Source of the DNA: Micropruina sp. | GTDB lineage: Bacteria; Actinomycetota; Actinomycetes; Propionibacteriales; Propionibacteriaceae | Direction of reading: 5' to 3' | Assembly: GCA_016711205.1 (NCBI GenBank) | Contig: JADJTM010000002.1 | Coordinates: 744,001 to 808,000, forward strand | DNA: 64,000 nucleotides | In this document: positions 1 through 8,432 of the stretch, one piece after another | Layout: each line of letters opens with the position of its first letter | Position numbering within the stretch: the stretch's first letter is position 1 | Made by a program: the position numbers and the translations under genes | Notes under the pieces: generated by a model | Told to the model about the DNA's origin: nothing | The model's database searches: none | What the model saw: the letters and a program-made list of their open reading frames with translations, nothing else

Positions 1-1
1 G

Positions 2-598
2 CGGTTCGTTCGGTCAGAGCGCGCGGGTAGCGGCGAACCGGTGCGCACCCCCGTCGATGCCACGGTGATCGACCTCTGCGCCGACCGCGACGAAGACGGC
101 GTCGCGGCGCTGCTGGCCGATGCGATCAGCGGTCGGCTCACCAGCGCAGCGCGGCTGCGCGCCGAACTGCAGGCCCGGCGCTGGCTGAAGAATCGGGCGC
201 TGCTGAACGACATTCTGGGCGACGTGTCCGGCGGTGCCCACTCGGCGCTCGAGCGCCGCTACCTGGTGCACGTCGAACAGGCCCACAAGCTTCCGACAGC
301 CGTGCGGCAAGTGAAGATGCACGCCAGTCACCGCTCGGATGGGCTGTATCAGGGCTTCGGCGTCATTGTCGAGCTGGACAGCAAGCTTCATCATGGCGGC
401 GGCGCAGCCTTCGACGACATGCAGCGCGACAACGACCACGCGGCACTGGGACTCACCACCTTGCGGATCGGCTGGTCGCAGGTCAGCGGAACACTGCAAT
501 GCCAGACGGCTCGGTTCGTCGGTCAGCTCTTGATGGTGCGGGGCTGGGAGGGGCCGGTGGGCACATGCCCACGCTGTCGGTTGGTGCAGGCGATCTGA
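2..598 (+). CDS. DUF559 / Vsr-endonuclease-like domain protein, 5' end outside window
   Basis: The frame is open from the first bases of the window, so the gene very probably starts upstream; GTG at 41 is an internal candidate. The N-terminal part shown (RTPVDATVIDLC) looks like the segment that precedes the nuclease-like domain in actinobacterial AbiEi/DUF559 proteins. The C-terminal part has the typical layout: ELDSKLHH, then a D-x-x-R-D-N stretch (DMQRDNDHA), then LTTLRIGWSQV. Proteins of this group have a restriction-endonuclease-like fold and are common orphan genes in Actinobacteria; a substrate is not known. ELDSK replaces the usual E-x-D-G, so activity is uncertain. Followed by a strong palindrome. 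Confidence 0.6.
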   Translation, partial: RFVRSERAGSGEPVRTPVDATVIDLCADRDEDGVAALLADAISGRLTSAARLRAELQARRWLKNRALLNDILGDVSGGAHSALERRYLVHVEQAHKLPTAVRQVKMHASHRSDGLYQGFGVIVELDSKLHHGGGAAFDDMQRDNDHAALGLTTLRIGWSQVSGTLQCQTARFVGQLLMVRGWEGPVGTCPRCRLVQAI

Positions 599-625
599 AC
601 CGGTGAGCACGGCTGGCGAAACTGC

Positions 626-661
626 GGAGGATCGGGCTTCGATATCGAAGCCCGATCCTCC
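626..661. terminator. Perfect 36-nt palindrome, probable terminator
   Basis: An 18-bp arm (starting GGAGGATCGGGCTTCGAT) is followed directly by its exact reverse complement. It sits 27 nt after the stop of the DUF559 gene, and a pyrimidine-rich tract follows. Position and symmetry fit an intrinsic terminator for the first gene. The absence of a loop also allows a protein-binding palindrome. Confidence 0.6.
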
Positions 662-729
662 TTGCTTTCTGCAGGTCGGGGCGCCAGGTGAGTCCAGCAT
701 TGAGATGAATGGCTGTGCAAGGCGAACGT

Positions 730-748
730 TTAGGTTAGGCTGCCCTTA
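730..748 (+). promoter_or_regulatory. DtxR/IdeR-type iron box
   Basis: The 19 bp TTAGGTTAGGCTGCCCTTA match the IdeR/DtxR consensus TTAGGTTAGGCTAACCTAA at 16 of 19 positions. The box lies about 50 nt upstream of the GTG at 801. It implies iron-dependent repression of the following gene, in keeping with a heme or iron role for a HugZ-like product. Confidence 0.75.
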
Positions 749-800
749 CCGCGACGCAGTGCGTCGCCGCTCCGTCCGCCTTTCAGACACAGGGGGTCCT

Positions 801-1666
801 GTGGAACCCGTCCAGACCACTGTCCCGGGCGTGCTCGCCGACACCTTGCACGCGCGATCGCTGTCGCTGGCCCGCCGGCTGCTCGCCGGTGCCGGGCGCG
901 CGTCGCTGGTGGCCTACGACCTGGAACCGATGGTCGAAGCCGGGGCGATCTGCCACGGCTTGAACGCGCGCGGGGACCTGGTTGTTGCGTGTTTGCCCAA
1001 TCCCGAGGTGCCGGCCACCCTCTGGCACGACACCCCGCTGCGGGTTCGGCTCGACGTGGTCAAGGAGGCTCCCGAGTGGGCGGTGCGCATCACAGCGTGC
1101 GCGGTACATCTGCTCGGTGAACTCGAATGGCTGCCGGACGAGATCGTGCCCGAGTTCGTGGCTGACGCGGGGTTGCCGCCGCAACTGATCGAACTCGGCT
1201 CAGCGCCGGGCGGACGAGTCGGCATCGTGCGTACCGACCGGGTGCTCGTTCACGACAGTGCCGGCGTGACGCCCTGCCGTTCGGACAGGTCGTCGACCGC
1301 CAGCCGAGCACGGGGTCCGACGGGTGTCGCAGCTTTCCCGACGCCGACCAGGAATGGGCGGTGCGTGACGTGGTGGGCACGCTGGCCCCCTGGCAGGCGG
1401 CCGGGCTCGTGCAGGCGGCGGCGCATGGCTGGACTTCGGCGATCACCCTGTCGACCCGGGGCGAGAGCGCGTGCCCGCATCTGGAGGGTCAGGTGTATGT
1501 GGTCGACGTGGACCGCACCGGCCTCACGCTGATGACGGTGCGCCACGGCGAGGCCACGGTGCAGTTCTTCGCATTCGCGCGGCCGGTGGATGTGCTCGAT
1601 GAGCTGGCCGATCGACTCGACCAGCTCATCGAAGCAGGCGTTGCGGTCAGGCCACCGCGTAGGTGA
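801..1666 (+). pseudogene. HugZ/DUF2470-like iron-regulated protein, frameshifted
   Basis: The reading starts at GTG 801 behind an AGGGGG ribosome site (VEPVQTTVPGVLADT). It follows one frame to about 1260 (RVLVHDSAGV) and continues in another frame from about 1265 (DALPFGQVVDRQP) to the stop at 1664-1666. Joined, this gives about 285 aa. The N-terminal half resembles the flavin-reductase-like split barrel of pyridoxamine-oxidase/HugZ proteins (ARRLLAGAGRASLVAYDLEP). The C-terminal half resembles DUF2470 (GQVYVVDVDRTGLTL, then a region with VQFFAFARPV). Such proteins act in heme utilisation, and the upstream iron box supports this. The frameshift is either a sequencing indel or a real lesion. 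Confidence 0.55.
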
Positions 1667-1922
1667 GGCACTCGGCGCTGGCGCCGACCTCGACCGAACC
1701 CGCGGTGCACAGCAGATCCGTGTTGTGCACGCATTCGAGGCGCTTGCAGGCGCCCACCTGACCGTTGGCCGAAGCAAGGCCGGCGCGGGCGTCCAGTTCG
1801 ATGAACGTGGTGCAGCTGGCGGACTCGGAACCGCCGACGGTGATGGCGAACGCGGAGCAGCCCCCGTTGTTGTATGCGCAGGAAGTGGTGGCGCAGGACT
1901 GGACGAGCGACGTGGTGCTCAT
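1647..1922 (-). CDS. DUF1540 Cys-rich metal-binding-type protein
   Basis: 91 aa with paired DUF1540-like units: a Cys pattern with CAYNNGGCSAFAITVGG and CTTFIELDA, then CKRLECVHNTDLLCTAGSVEVG and ASAECLTY. DUF1540 proteins are small predicted metal (zinc or iron) binding proteins of unknown role. ATG at 1922 is preceded on the minus strand by an AGGAGGGT-like ribosome site. The gene is convergent with, and overlaps by 20 nt, the iron-box-controlled gene, and a partial iron-box-like sequence lies about 85-95 nt upstream of its start. Confidence 0.7.
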   Translation of the reverse strand: MSTTSLVQSCATTSCAYNNGGCSAFAITVGGSESASCTTFIELDARAGLASANGQVGACKRLECVHNTDLLCTAGSVEVGASAECLTYAVA

Positions 1923-2003
1923 GATGGAACCCTCCTGGTTGCGGTGCGGACGACCTCAATTGCTATTCACCATAGCCGCGCAAATGCCGTGCAACAAGCA
2001 TCA

Positions 2004-2017
2004 TAAGCCTTACCTAA
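2004..2017 (-). promoter_or_regulatory. Possible partial DtxR/IdeR box
   Basis: On the minus strand TTAGGTAAGGCTTA matches 12 of the first 14 positions of the IdeR consensus, but the second half-site is poor. It lies upstream of the DUF1540 gene, so both convergent genes could be iron-regulated. The sequence around 2018-2278 holds a short inverted repeat (GCTTCT/AGAAGC, 2022-2038) and no gene that I can support. Confidence 0.35.
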
Positions 2018-2278
2018 CTACGCTTCTATTTGAGAAGCAGGGCGTTTCGTAAATACTGATTGCTAGGGTGCGTGAGGCTTCTGGTTAGGTGATTTGCTGC
2101 GCATGCCCAGGGTGACCTCCGAAACGTTAACTCCGGCCATAATCATGACTCTTCTTTTTCGTAAATCATTTCCTGCCCGGCGGATCAATCGAAGGCGAAC
2201 CAGAGTGGCCCACCATGCGACGGGGCCGCGGCGGCGTCCTGGCAAGATGGACCCCACCCCTGACCGAGAGGACCCGCG

Positions 2279-3412
2279 ATGCGCATTCCCAGGATTCTGG
2301 CCGTGGTGCTGGCCGGCGGTAAGGGCTCACGGTTGGGTGCGCTCACCGATCATCGGGTCAAGCCGGCGCTGCCGGTGGGCGGCACCTTCCGGCTGATCGA
2401 CGTCTCGCTGTCGAACCTGGTGCACTCGCACATCTCGAACGTCTGGCTGGTGCAGCAGTACCTGCCGCACACGCTCAACGAGCACCTGGCCAACGGACGC
2501 CCCTGGGACCTCGATCGCTCCCACGGCGGGCTACAGATCCTGCCGCCATTCGAGGGCGCCGACGGGGAAGGCTTCGCGCACGGCAACTCCGATTCGCTGT
2601 ATCGGCAGCGACACCTGATACGCGACTTCGACCCCGATCTGGTGCTCGTGCTCAGCGCCGATCACCTCTACACGATCAACTTTCTGGACGTGCTCGACAC
2701 GCACCTGGCTCACGACGCCGACCTGACGATGGTGGTCACGGAGGTGAGCGAGGATCCCTCGAGGTTCGCGGTCGTGCAGGCCGACTCGGAGGGCCTGGTC
2801 ACCGGTTTCGACTACAAGCCGGAGCGTCCCCAGGGTCAGCTGGTGGCCGGTGAGATGTTCCTGTTCGACCCGGACGCGCTGCTGCAGGCCCTCGAGACGC
2901 TGCACGAGCAGAACGGACAGCTCGAGGACTACGGCCACGACCTGCTGCCGTACTTCGTCGAGCACCACACCGTCGCCGCGCATCGACACGACGGCTACTG
3001 GAAGGACCTGGGCACCCTCACCTCGTACTGGCAAGCGCACATGCAACTTCTGGAGGGCGCCGGTGCGGTACTGGACGATCCGCGCTGGCCGATTCTGTCC
3101 GCGCAACCGCAGCTGCTGCCGGCCCGTATCTTCGCCGGCGCAGACATCGCGAACTCGATGATCTCGGCCGGATCGCAGGTGCGCGGCACGGTGGACCGGT
3201 CGGTGCTGGGCCCGAACGTGACGATCGCCGAGGGTGCGGTGGTCCGCGATTCGGTGCTGCTGGACGGGGTGCAGGTGGGGGCCGGCGTGGTGCTCGATCA
3301 GGTGATCGTCGACACCGGCGCCTCCATCACCGCGGGTTCGTACGGACGTCGCGGCGCGATCACGCTGCTCGACCGATTCGGTGCCGTCGACTCGACGGAG
3401 GACCTGGCCTAA
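2279..3412 (+). CDS. glgC: GlgC-family glucose-1-phosphate adenylyltransferase
   Basis: 377 aa. The N-terminus has the nucleotidyltransferase signature AVVLAGGKGSRLGALTDHRV followed by KPALPVGG, and a later VLVLSADHLY metal/nucleotide motif. The C-terminal third (about 285-377) forms a left-handed-helix hexapeptide region (RSVLGPNVTIAEGAVVRDSV). This is the architecture of ADP-glucose pyrophosphorylase, which makes ADP-glucose for glycogen from glucose-1-phosphate and ATP. It is somewhat shorter than E. coli GlgC (431 aa) and has GNSDSLYRQ where AGTADAV-Y-type motifs are usual, so it may be a GlgC paralogue with a different sugar. ATG 2279 follows GAGAGGA. It is monocistronic, facing the convergent ybdK-type gene. 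Confidence 0.8.
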   Translation: MRIPRILAVVLAGGKGSRLGALTDHRVKPALPVGGTFRLIDVSLSNLVHSHISNVWLVQQYLPHTLNEHLANGRPWDLDRSHGGLQILPPFEGADGEGFAHGNSDSLYRQRHLIRDFDPDLVLVLSADHLYTINFLDVLDTHLAHDADLTMVVTEVSEDPSRFAVVQADSEGLVTGFDYKPERPQGQLVAGEMFLFDPDALLQALETLHEQNGQLEDYGHDLLPYFVEHHTVAAHRHDGYWKDLGTLTSYWQAHMQLLEGAGAVLDDPRWPILSAQPQLLPARIFAGADIANSMISAGSQVRGTVDRSVLGPNVTIAEGAVVRDSVLLDGVQVGAGVVLDQVIVDTGASITAGSYGRRGAITLLDRFGAVDSTEDLA

Positions 3413-3578
3413 CGGCTCGGCAGCCACCGGCCACACCGCCGCAGTGACTCGGCGAAGATTCTGAGATCCTGACACCAGTCGATAGCTCGCCGAGCGCCGC
3501 ACGCTCACGGCCTGTCCACTACCACGGGTCTTTTCAGAACGCTCGGCGGTTGCGGTGCCCTGGATCAGGGCACTGCCC

Positions 3579-4688
3579 TCACGACCGGCCGGTCCAGCGG
3601 ACGGCATCCTCCACCACGCCGGTCAGCGAGCCGGTGCGGGCGTAGGCCGCCCGTTGTCGCTCGGCGCCGGTCCCCTCGAGCAGTAGTCGCTCGATACCCT
3701 CGCTCACCACGGCCCGATCGCCGGACTCATCCAGCGCGTCGCCGATCTCGCGGACCAGCGACGCCAGCGCCTCCCGAGCCGACACCACCGAGCGGGTTCT
3801 CGGAGCGATCAGCCCGCCGGTCAGCCCGTGGCGTGCGGCCCGCCAGGTCGCCGCACGGCGCCATTGCGGCGGGGTGGGCTGGGGCGCCGTTCCGCGCTGC
3901 TGACGCTCGGCTGCGGTGACGACCAGCGCCCGGCTCACCGCGGCGACGAGCACCGCGTCCCGCACGTCGGCGCACACGTCAGCCACCCGGATCTCGACGG
4001 TGGGGTACTTCGCCGACAGCCGGGCGTCGAAGTACACCATGCCCTCATCGAGCGCCGCCCCCGAGCGCACCAGGTCGGCAACGGCGGCGTCGTAGCCGGC
4101 GGCGTTCACGAAGGGTCCGGACGGTCCGGCGGTCGGCCACAGCCCCCAGATCACCGTGCGAAAGCTGGCGTACCCGGTGTCGTGGCCCTGCCAGAACGGC
4201 GAGTTGGACGACAGCGCCAACAGCAACGGCAACCAGTCGGCGATCCCGTCGATCACGGCGGCACCTTCGTCGCGGGAGCCGATCTCGACGTGCACGTGTT
4301 GACCGCAGGTCAGTTGCTGACGCGCCAGATGCCCGAACTCGGCCGTCATTCGTTCGTAGCGCTCGTCGCCGGTGGGCGTCGGACGCACCTTGAACGGGCT
4401 CGTGCCGATGGCCGCGACCGCCGCGCCCGACTCGGCGGCACCGGCGGCGACCACCGCGCGCAACTCGATCAGCTGCCGGGTCAACTCGTCGGTGGTGGTG
4501 CAGGGCAGGGAGCCGATCTCGGCCTGTTCGCGCTTGAACTCGTGCTCGATCGCGTCGTCCGGGTAGGGGGAGTCGTCGTCGAGTGCATCCAGGGCGTGCT
4601 GCACGACCGCGGCCCCGGCGGCGAGCGGCCGCCCCTGCCGGGGTTCGACCACGAGTAGTTCTTCTTCGACTCCGAACGTCACGCCCAT
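3579..4688 (-). CDS. YbdK-type carboxylate-amine ligase (GCS2 family)
   Basis: About 369 aa, the usual length for this family. It begins MGVTFGVEEELLVV, the family's glutamate-rich ATP/metal site, and contains TCGQHVHVEI and PTVEIRVADVCADV, both typical of the glutamate-cysteine ligase type 2 fold. Family members show weak glutamate-cysteine ligase activity, and the physiological substrate is usually unknown. ATG 4688 is chosen because the family starts a few residues before G-V-E-E-E; a GTG two codons upstream (4694) is possible. The 166-bp gap to glgC holds no evident gene. Confidence 0.85.
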   Translation of the reverse strand: MGVTFGVEEELLVVEPRQGRPLAAGAAVVQHALDALDDDSPYPDDAIEHEFKREQAEIGSLPCTTTDELTRQLIELRAVVAAGAAESGAAVAAIGTSPFKVRPTPTGDERYERMTAEFGHLARQQLTCGQHVHVEIGSRDEGAAVIDGIADWLPLLLALSSNSPFWQGHDTGYASFRTVIWGLWPTAGPSGPFVNAAGYDAAVADLVRSGAALDEGMVYFDARLSAKYPTVEIRVADVCADVRDAVLVAAVSRALVVTAAERQQRGTAPQPTPPQWRRAATWRAARHGLTGGLIAPRTRSVVSAREALASLVREIGDALDESGDRAVVSEGIERLLLEGTGAERQRAAYARTGSLTGVVEDAVRWTGRS

Positions 4689-4751
4689 GCGCACAGTGTG
4701 GCTTCTCGCGGTCCGTTTGGGACGCCCTGCCGCAGGTTGACGTTGCTCAAC

Positions 4752-5348
4752 TCAGTCGCCGGCGCTGCTGTCGAAGCCCGTGCCGCGGATGACTCGCGCG
4801 GGGACGCCCGCCACGATCGTGTCGGCTGGAACGTCCCTGGTGACGACCGCGCCCGCCCCCACGATCGCGCCGTCACCGATCGTGACCCCTGGCACGACGG
4901 TGACCGAGGCTCCGAGCCAGACCCGACGTCCGATGGTGATCGGCGCCGGCACCATGTCGCCGCGCCGGACGGGGTCGACGGCGTGATTGAGCGTCGTGAG
5001 GGTGCACCCGTGACCGATCAGCGACTCGTCGCCGATGGTGATGCCGCCGGTGTCCTGAAACCGGCAGCCCAGGTTGACGAACACGTTGCGGCCGAAGCTC
5101 AGGTTCTTGCCGAACTCGCAGTAGAAGGGCGGAAACAGCGCCACGGTGTCATGGATCGGCTGGCCGGTGAGTTCCCCCAGCAGAGCGCGGACCTGCTCCG
5201 GCGGGTGGTAGCCCGAGTTCAGCTGTGCCGTGACGCGCAGGGCGTCCTGCGCAGCGCGGTGCATGAAATCGTGGGCCGCCGACCCACTTTCGAGCAACTG
5301 CCCCCGCGCCGCCAGCTGAAGAAACTCGTCGAGTTGCATGGCCATCAT
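4752..5348 (-). CDS. Maltose/galactoside O-acetyltransferase-like (hexapeptide repeat)
   Basis: About 198 aa. It has an N-terminal Mac-type segment (LNSGYHPPEQVRALLGELTG) and then left-handed beta-helix hexapeptides (ITIGDESLIGHGCTLTTLNH), with the conserved His of the LNHAVDP motif as candidate catalytic base. The C-terminal IVAGVPARVIR is typical. It should transfer acetyl from acetyl-CoA to a sugar hydroxyl in the cytosol. The start overlaps the stop of the dehydrogenase by ATGA, so the two genes are translationally coupled. The Met at 5345 or 5339 could also serve. Confidence 0.85.
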   Translation of the reverse strand: MMAMQLDEFLQLAARGQLLESGSAAHDFMHRAAQDALRVTAQLNSGYHPPEQVRALLGELTGQPIHDTVALFPPFYCEFGKNLSFGRNVFVNLGCRFQDTGGITIGDESLIGHGCTLTTLNHAVDPVRRGDMVPAPITIGRRVWLGASVTVVPGVTIGDGAIVGAGAVVTRDVPADTIVAGVPARVIRGTGFDSSAGD

Positions 5349-6370
5349 TCTGCGCGCAGCAGCACCTTGATGGCGCGGCGCTCGTCCATGGCGGCATACC
5401 CTTCGGCGGCCCGCTCCAGGGGCAGTTCGAGGTCGAACACGCGTCCGGGGTCGATCTGGCGGGTCCAGATGCGGTCGATCAGATCGGGCAGGAACCGGCG
5501 CACGGGTGCCGGGCCGCCGTGCACATGCACGTGCGAGAAGAACAACTCCTCGCCCGACAGATTCACGTCGTGGGCGACCCCGACGAAGCCCAGGTGGCCC
5601 CCGGGACGGGTGCTGCGCAGCGCCTGCTGCATGGCCTCCTGGGTGCCGACCGCCTCGATCACCGAGTGGGCGCCGAGGCCGTCGGTGAGGTCCTTGATCG
5701 CCTCGACCCCGGCGTCGCCGCGAGCCTCGACGATGTCGGTGGCGCCGAAGTCGCGGGCCAGCGCCTGCCGGTCGGTGTGCCGCGACATGGCGATGATGCG
5801 GTCCGCGCCCAGCTCGCGGGCGGCCAGCACGCCCAGCAGGCCCACCGCTCCGTCCCCGACCACGGCGACCGTCTTGCCCGGTCCGGCCTCCGCGGCGACG
5901 GCGGCGAACCAGCCGGTGCCGAGCACGTCCGAGGCGGCCAGCAGCGAGGGGATCAGGTCGGGGGCCGGCATGCCGGGGGTGGCGACCAGCGTCCCGTCCG
6001 CCAGCGTGATGCGGACGCGCTCGGCCTGGGCGCCGTCCGGGGCGGCGGCTTGCCGCTGCACACACGACGACTGGTAGCCGGCCCGGCAGGTCGGGCAGGT
6101 GTTGTCGGAGGCGAAGAACGAGCCGACGACGAACTCGCCGGGCCGCACGGTCTGTACCTGAGAGCCGACCTCCTCGACGATGCCGACGTACTCGTGGCCC
6201 ATGCCGCGGGGCTGCGTGACGGGCTCGATGCCGCGGTAGGGCCACAGGTCGGAACCGCAGATGCAGGACGCCGTCACGCGGAGGATCGCGTCCGTGGGTT
6301 CGATGATGCGGGGTTCGGGTCGGCTTTCGACAGCGATGCTGCCAGGACCGGTCAGTACGACGGTGCGCAT
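5345..6370 (-). CDS. Zinc-dependent alcohol dehydrogenase
   Basis: 341 aa, medium-chain dehydrogenase/reductase. It has a catalytic zinc region (CICGSD, GMGHEYVGIVEEVG) and a structural-zinc lobe with three visible Cys (CPTCRAGYQSSC). The Rossmann motif VAVVGDGAVGLLGVLAA is about 60% along. It oxidises an alcohol with NAD(P)+; the substrate is not deducible. ATG 6370 is chosen over an in-frame start at 6388 because AAGGAG lies 8 nt upstream of it. The group with the acetyltransferase and lipoprotein lies divergent to an XRE regulator, which probably controls it. Confidence 0.85.
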   Translation of the reverse strand: MRTVVLTGPGSIAVESRPEPRIIEPTDAILRVTASCICGSDLWPYRGIEPVTQPRGMGHEYVGIVEEVGSQVQTVRPGEFVVGSFFASDNTCPTCRAGYQSSCVQRQAAAPDGAQAERVRITLADGTLVATPGMPAPDLIPSLLAASDVLGTGWFAAVAAEAGPGKTVAVVGDGAVGLLGVLAARELGADRIIAMSRHTDRQALARDFGATDIVEARGDAGVEAIKDLTDGLGAHSVIEAVGTQEAMQQALRSTRPGGHLGFVGVAHDVNLSGEELFFSHVHVHGGPAPVRRFLPDLIDRIWTRQIDPGRVFDLELPLERAAEGYAAMDERRAIKVLLRAE

Positions 6371-6413
6371 GAGGTATCTCCTTGTCACAGTGTGTTTGGG
6401 GGACGTTGGGGGG

Positions 6414-6941
6414 TCAGGGTTGGGCGGGTGCAGCCAGCTCGATGCGGACCAGTCCGCGGCCGTGCTCGACCGCGTCCGGGTTGCGCGCGGCGCCGAGCGG
6501 CACCAGCCCGGGTGTGGGCACGCGCTGGCCGAGATCGTCGTAATAGAAGGCGATCATCTCATCGGCCGGTGCCCAGTAGATGCCGCCCACGTCGGGTTCG
6601 TTCACCCGGCCGCCGGTGCTGGTCAACGGCTCGGTCAGCGGCGCGACCCTGGCCTGACCCATCGCGTCGAACAGGTCGAGGGTGAGCGGCAGCCGAGCCG
6701 CGAACTCGCGTGCCGCCGGGCTGTCATTCAGCGCCGCCGTTGCACGCTCGTCGTTGTCGAACCGCAGCACGATCTGCTGCGTCGCGATGGACGGGTCCGC
6801 CGGGTCGGTGGGGAAGTCCGCCAGCTGCGCAGGACGGCCGGCGCACCCGGCGGCGGCCAGCACCGGGCAAACCAAGGCGGCGGCGACGAGGGCGCGCAGG
6901 CCCACTCTCGCTCGGTTGGCGAAGCGCGTGTTCGTGGTCAT
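6414..6941 (-). CDS. Cyclophilin-like fold lipoprotein
   Basis: 175 aa. A signal peptide (residues about 1-33: basic RFANRARVGLRAL, hydrophobic core) ends in an AAGC lipobox, so the protein is probably anchored outside the membrane. The mature part (IVLRFDNDERATAALNDSPA, LPLTLDLFDAMGQAR, GGIYWAPADEMIAFYYDD) matches the bacterial cyclophilin-like domain found in small secreted or cytosolic proteins of unknown function. It lies 43 bp upstream of the alcohol dehydrogenase in the same direction and shares the divergent promoter region 6942-7041. Confidence 0.75.
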   Translation of the reverse strand: MTTNTRFANRARVGLRALVAAALVCPVLAAAGCAGRPAQLADFPTDPADPSIATQQIVLRFDNDERATAALNDSPAAREFAARLPLTLDLFDAMGQARVAPLTEPLTSTGGRVNEPDVGGIYWAPADEMIAFYYDDLGQRVPTPGLVPLGAARNPDAVEHGRGLVRIELAAPAQP

Positions 6942-7041
6942 GGGTCAAGCCAACCTCGGCGGCACCCGGGTAGAAAGTCACCATCGATGGGTGTACCGGC
7001 AGTGCATCGCTCGCGGGCGAGCCGCGTCGTAGGGTCGGGGC

Positions 7042-7929
7042 ATGGACAATGCCGCCGAGGTTCGGGAGTTTCTCACCTCCCGCCGCGCCAAGCTGAGCCC
7101 CGAGCTGGTCGGACTGCCCCAGGCCGGACGGCGCCGGGTGCCGGGGCTGCGGCGCAGCGAAGTGGCGCAACTGGCCGGCATGAGCGTCGAGTACTACGCC
7201 AAGCTCGAACGCGGAGCGCTGGTCGGCGTCTCGGCGGGGGTGCTGGACGCCCTGGCCCGCGCCCTGCGGCTGGACGACGCCGAACGCGCCCACCTGCTGC
7301 GGCTGGCGCACGAGGCGGACGGTTCGAACCGGATCCTGCGCCGGTCACGTCCGGCGCAGTGGGTGGTGCGGCCCGGCCTGCAGCAGGTACTGGACGCCAT
7401 CAGCGCCCCAGCCATCCTCGGCAACGACCGGCTCGACTTTCTGGCCGCCAACCACCTCGGCCGGGCCATGTACGCCGACCTGCTGCTGGACGCGTCCGCC
7501 CCGCCGAACTTCGCGCGCTACACGTTTCTGGACAACTCCGCGCGCCGGTTCTACCCCGACTGGGACCTGGCCGCCGACATGACGGTGGCGAACCTGCGCA
7601 CCGCGGCGGGCAAGGATCCGCACGACAAGCGGCTGCACGAGCTGGTCGGTGAGTTGTCGACCCGCAGTGAGGCGTTCCGGGACCGCTGGCACGCCCACGA
7701 CGTGCGCATCCACGGAGCGGGTGTGAAGCACTTTCGCCACCATGTGGTCGGCGACCTCGAACTCGGCTACGAGAGCCTCGACCTGCGCGCCGAACCGGGT
7801 CTCACGCTCACGGTGTACTCCGCGCCGGTGGGTTCGCCGACGTGGCAGGCACTGCAGTTGCTGGCGTCCTGGGCGGCAACGGAGGGCAATGCGGTGGCCG
7901 AGGCGTCGGGTGGGCGGCTCGCGCTGTAG
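7042..7929 (+). CDS. XRE-family regulator with MmyB-like ligand-binding domain
   Basis: 295 aa. The N-terminal helix-turn-helix (about residues 30-62: LRRSEVAQLAGMSVEYYAKL) is followed by the MmyB-like domain (LDFLAANHLGRAMYADLL, ARYTFLDNSARRFYPDW, GVKHFRHHVVGDLEL). Actinobacteria carry many of these; the C-terminal domain is thought to bind a small molecule. It is divergent from the lipoprotein/dehydrogenase/acetyltransferase genes with a 100-bp shared promoter gap, the usual arrangement for a local repressor. Confidence 0.85.
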   Translation: MDNAAEVREFLTSRRAKLSPELVGLPQAGRRRVPGLRRSEVAQLAGMSVEYYAKLERGALVGVSAGVLDALARALRLDDAERAHLLRLAHEADGSNRILRRSRPAQWVVRPGLQQVLDAISAPAILGNDRLDFLAANHLGRAMYADLLLDASAPPNFARYTFLDNSARRFYPDWDLAADMTVANLRTAAGKDPHDKRLHELVGELSTRSEAFRDRWHAHDVRIHGAGVKHFRHHVVGDLELGYESLDLRAEPGLTLTVYSAPVGSPTWQALQLLASWAATEGNAVAEASGGRLAL

Positions 7930-7962
7930 GCGGTGCGGCGGTCTTCGTCCGACACCTCCGTC

Positions 7963-8031
7963 AAATGACGACCGATCTGGGACGTCCCTCGCCTGCTCAG
8001 GCGCAAGAACCCTCACTATCGGTCGTCATTT
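7963..8031. repeat. 69-nt inverted-repeat element, copy 1
   Basis: The arms AAATGACGACCGAT (7963-7976) and ATCGGTCGTCATTT (8018-8031) are exact reverse complements separated by 41 nt. The spacer has its own small hairpin (GCCTG/CAGGC type). A second copy with identical arms and identical 41-nt spacing lies at 14361-14429. The end of the neighbouring membrane-protein gene (EMTTDSEGSCA) is encoded by this element. Confidence 0.75.
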
Positions 8032-8415
8032 CGCGTCCCGGGCGCATCGTCCACAGTGCGAAGCCCGAGATGATCAACAGCGGTAGGTGCAGGACGCCCA
8101 TCCACCAGCTCGCCGGACGGAGCCCGAACCAGGTGGCCGCGTTGACGAGACCGAACAGGAGGCCGACGTAGGCCGCCAGCCAGCGGGCTCGGACGGGGTA
8201 GTCGCCGGGTCGCAGCACCATGACGCCGACGACGACCGGCGTGATCATGCAGTAAGTCACCCCGGCTCCGTTGAGGAACATGCCCGCCCAGCCGGGCACC
8301 GCGTTGCCGGCCGGGTCGATCGTGTACGGAAACGCGATCGCCGCACGGGCAGCACCAGCGCCGCGATTCCGGCGTAGCCGCGCCACGGCACCCACCGAGC
8401 GAGCCTGCCGGTCAT
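7997..8415 (-). pseudogene. Small integral membrane protein, frameshifted
   Basis: ATG 8415 with an AAGGGGC ribosome site starts a frame reading MTGRLARWVPWRGYAGIAAL. At about 8350 the reading must change frame to continue as AAIAFPYTIDPAGNAVPGWA, followed by hydrophobic segments (TYCMITPVVVGVMVL, ARWLAAYVGLLFGLV, LHLPLLIISGFALW). Joined, it is about 139 aa with four likely membrane helices. I do not recognise the family with certainty. The last residues come from the inverted-repeat element at 7963-8031, so the original C-terminus may have been replaced. The frameshift may be a sequencing indel. Confidence 0.5.
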
Positions 8416-8432
8416 GTTGCCCCTTGAGGTCT

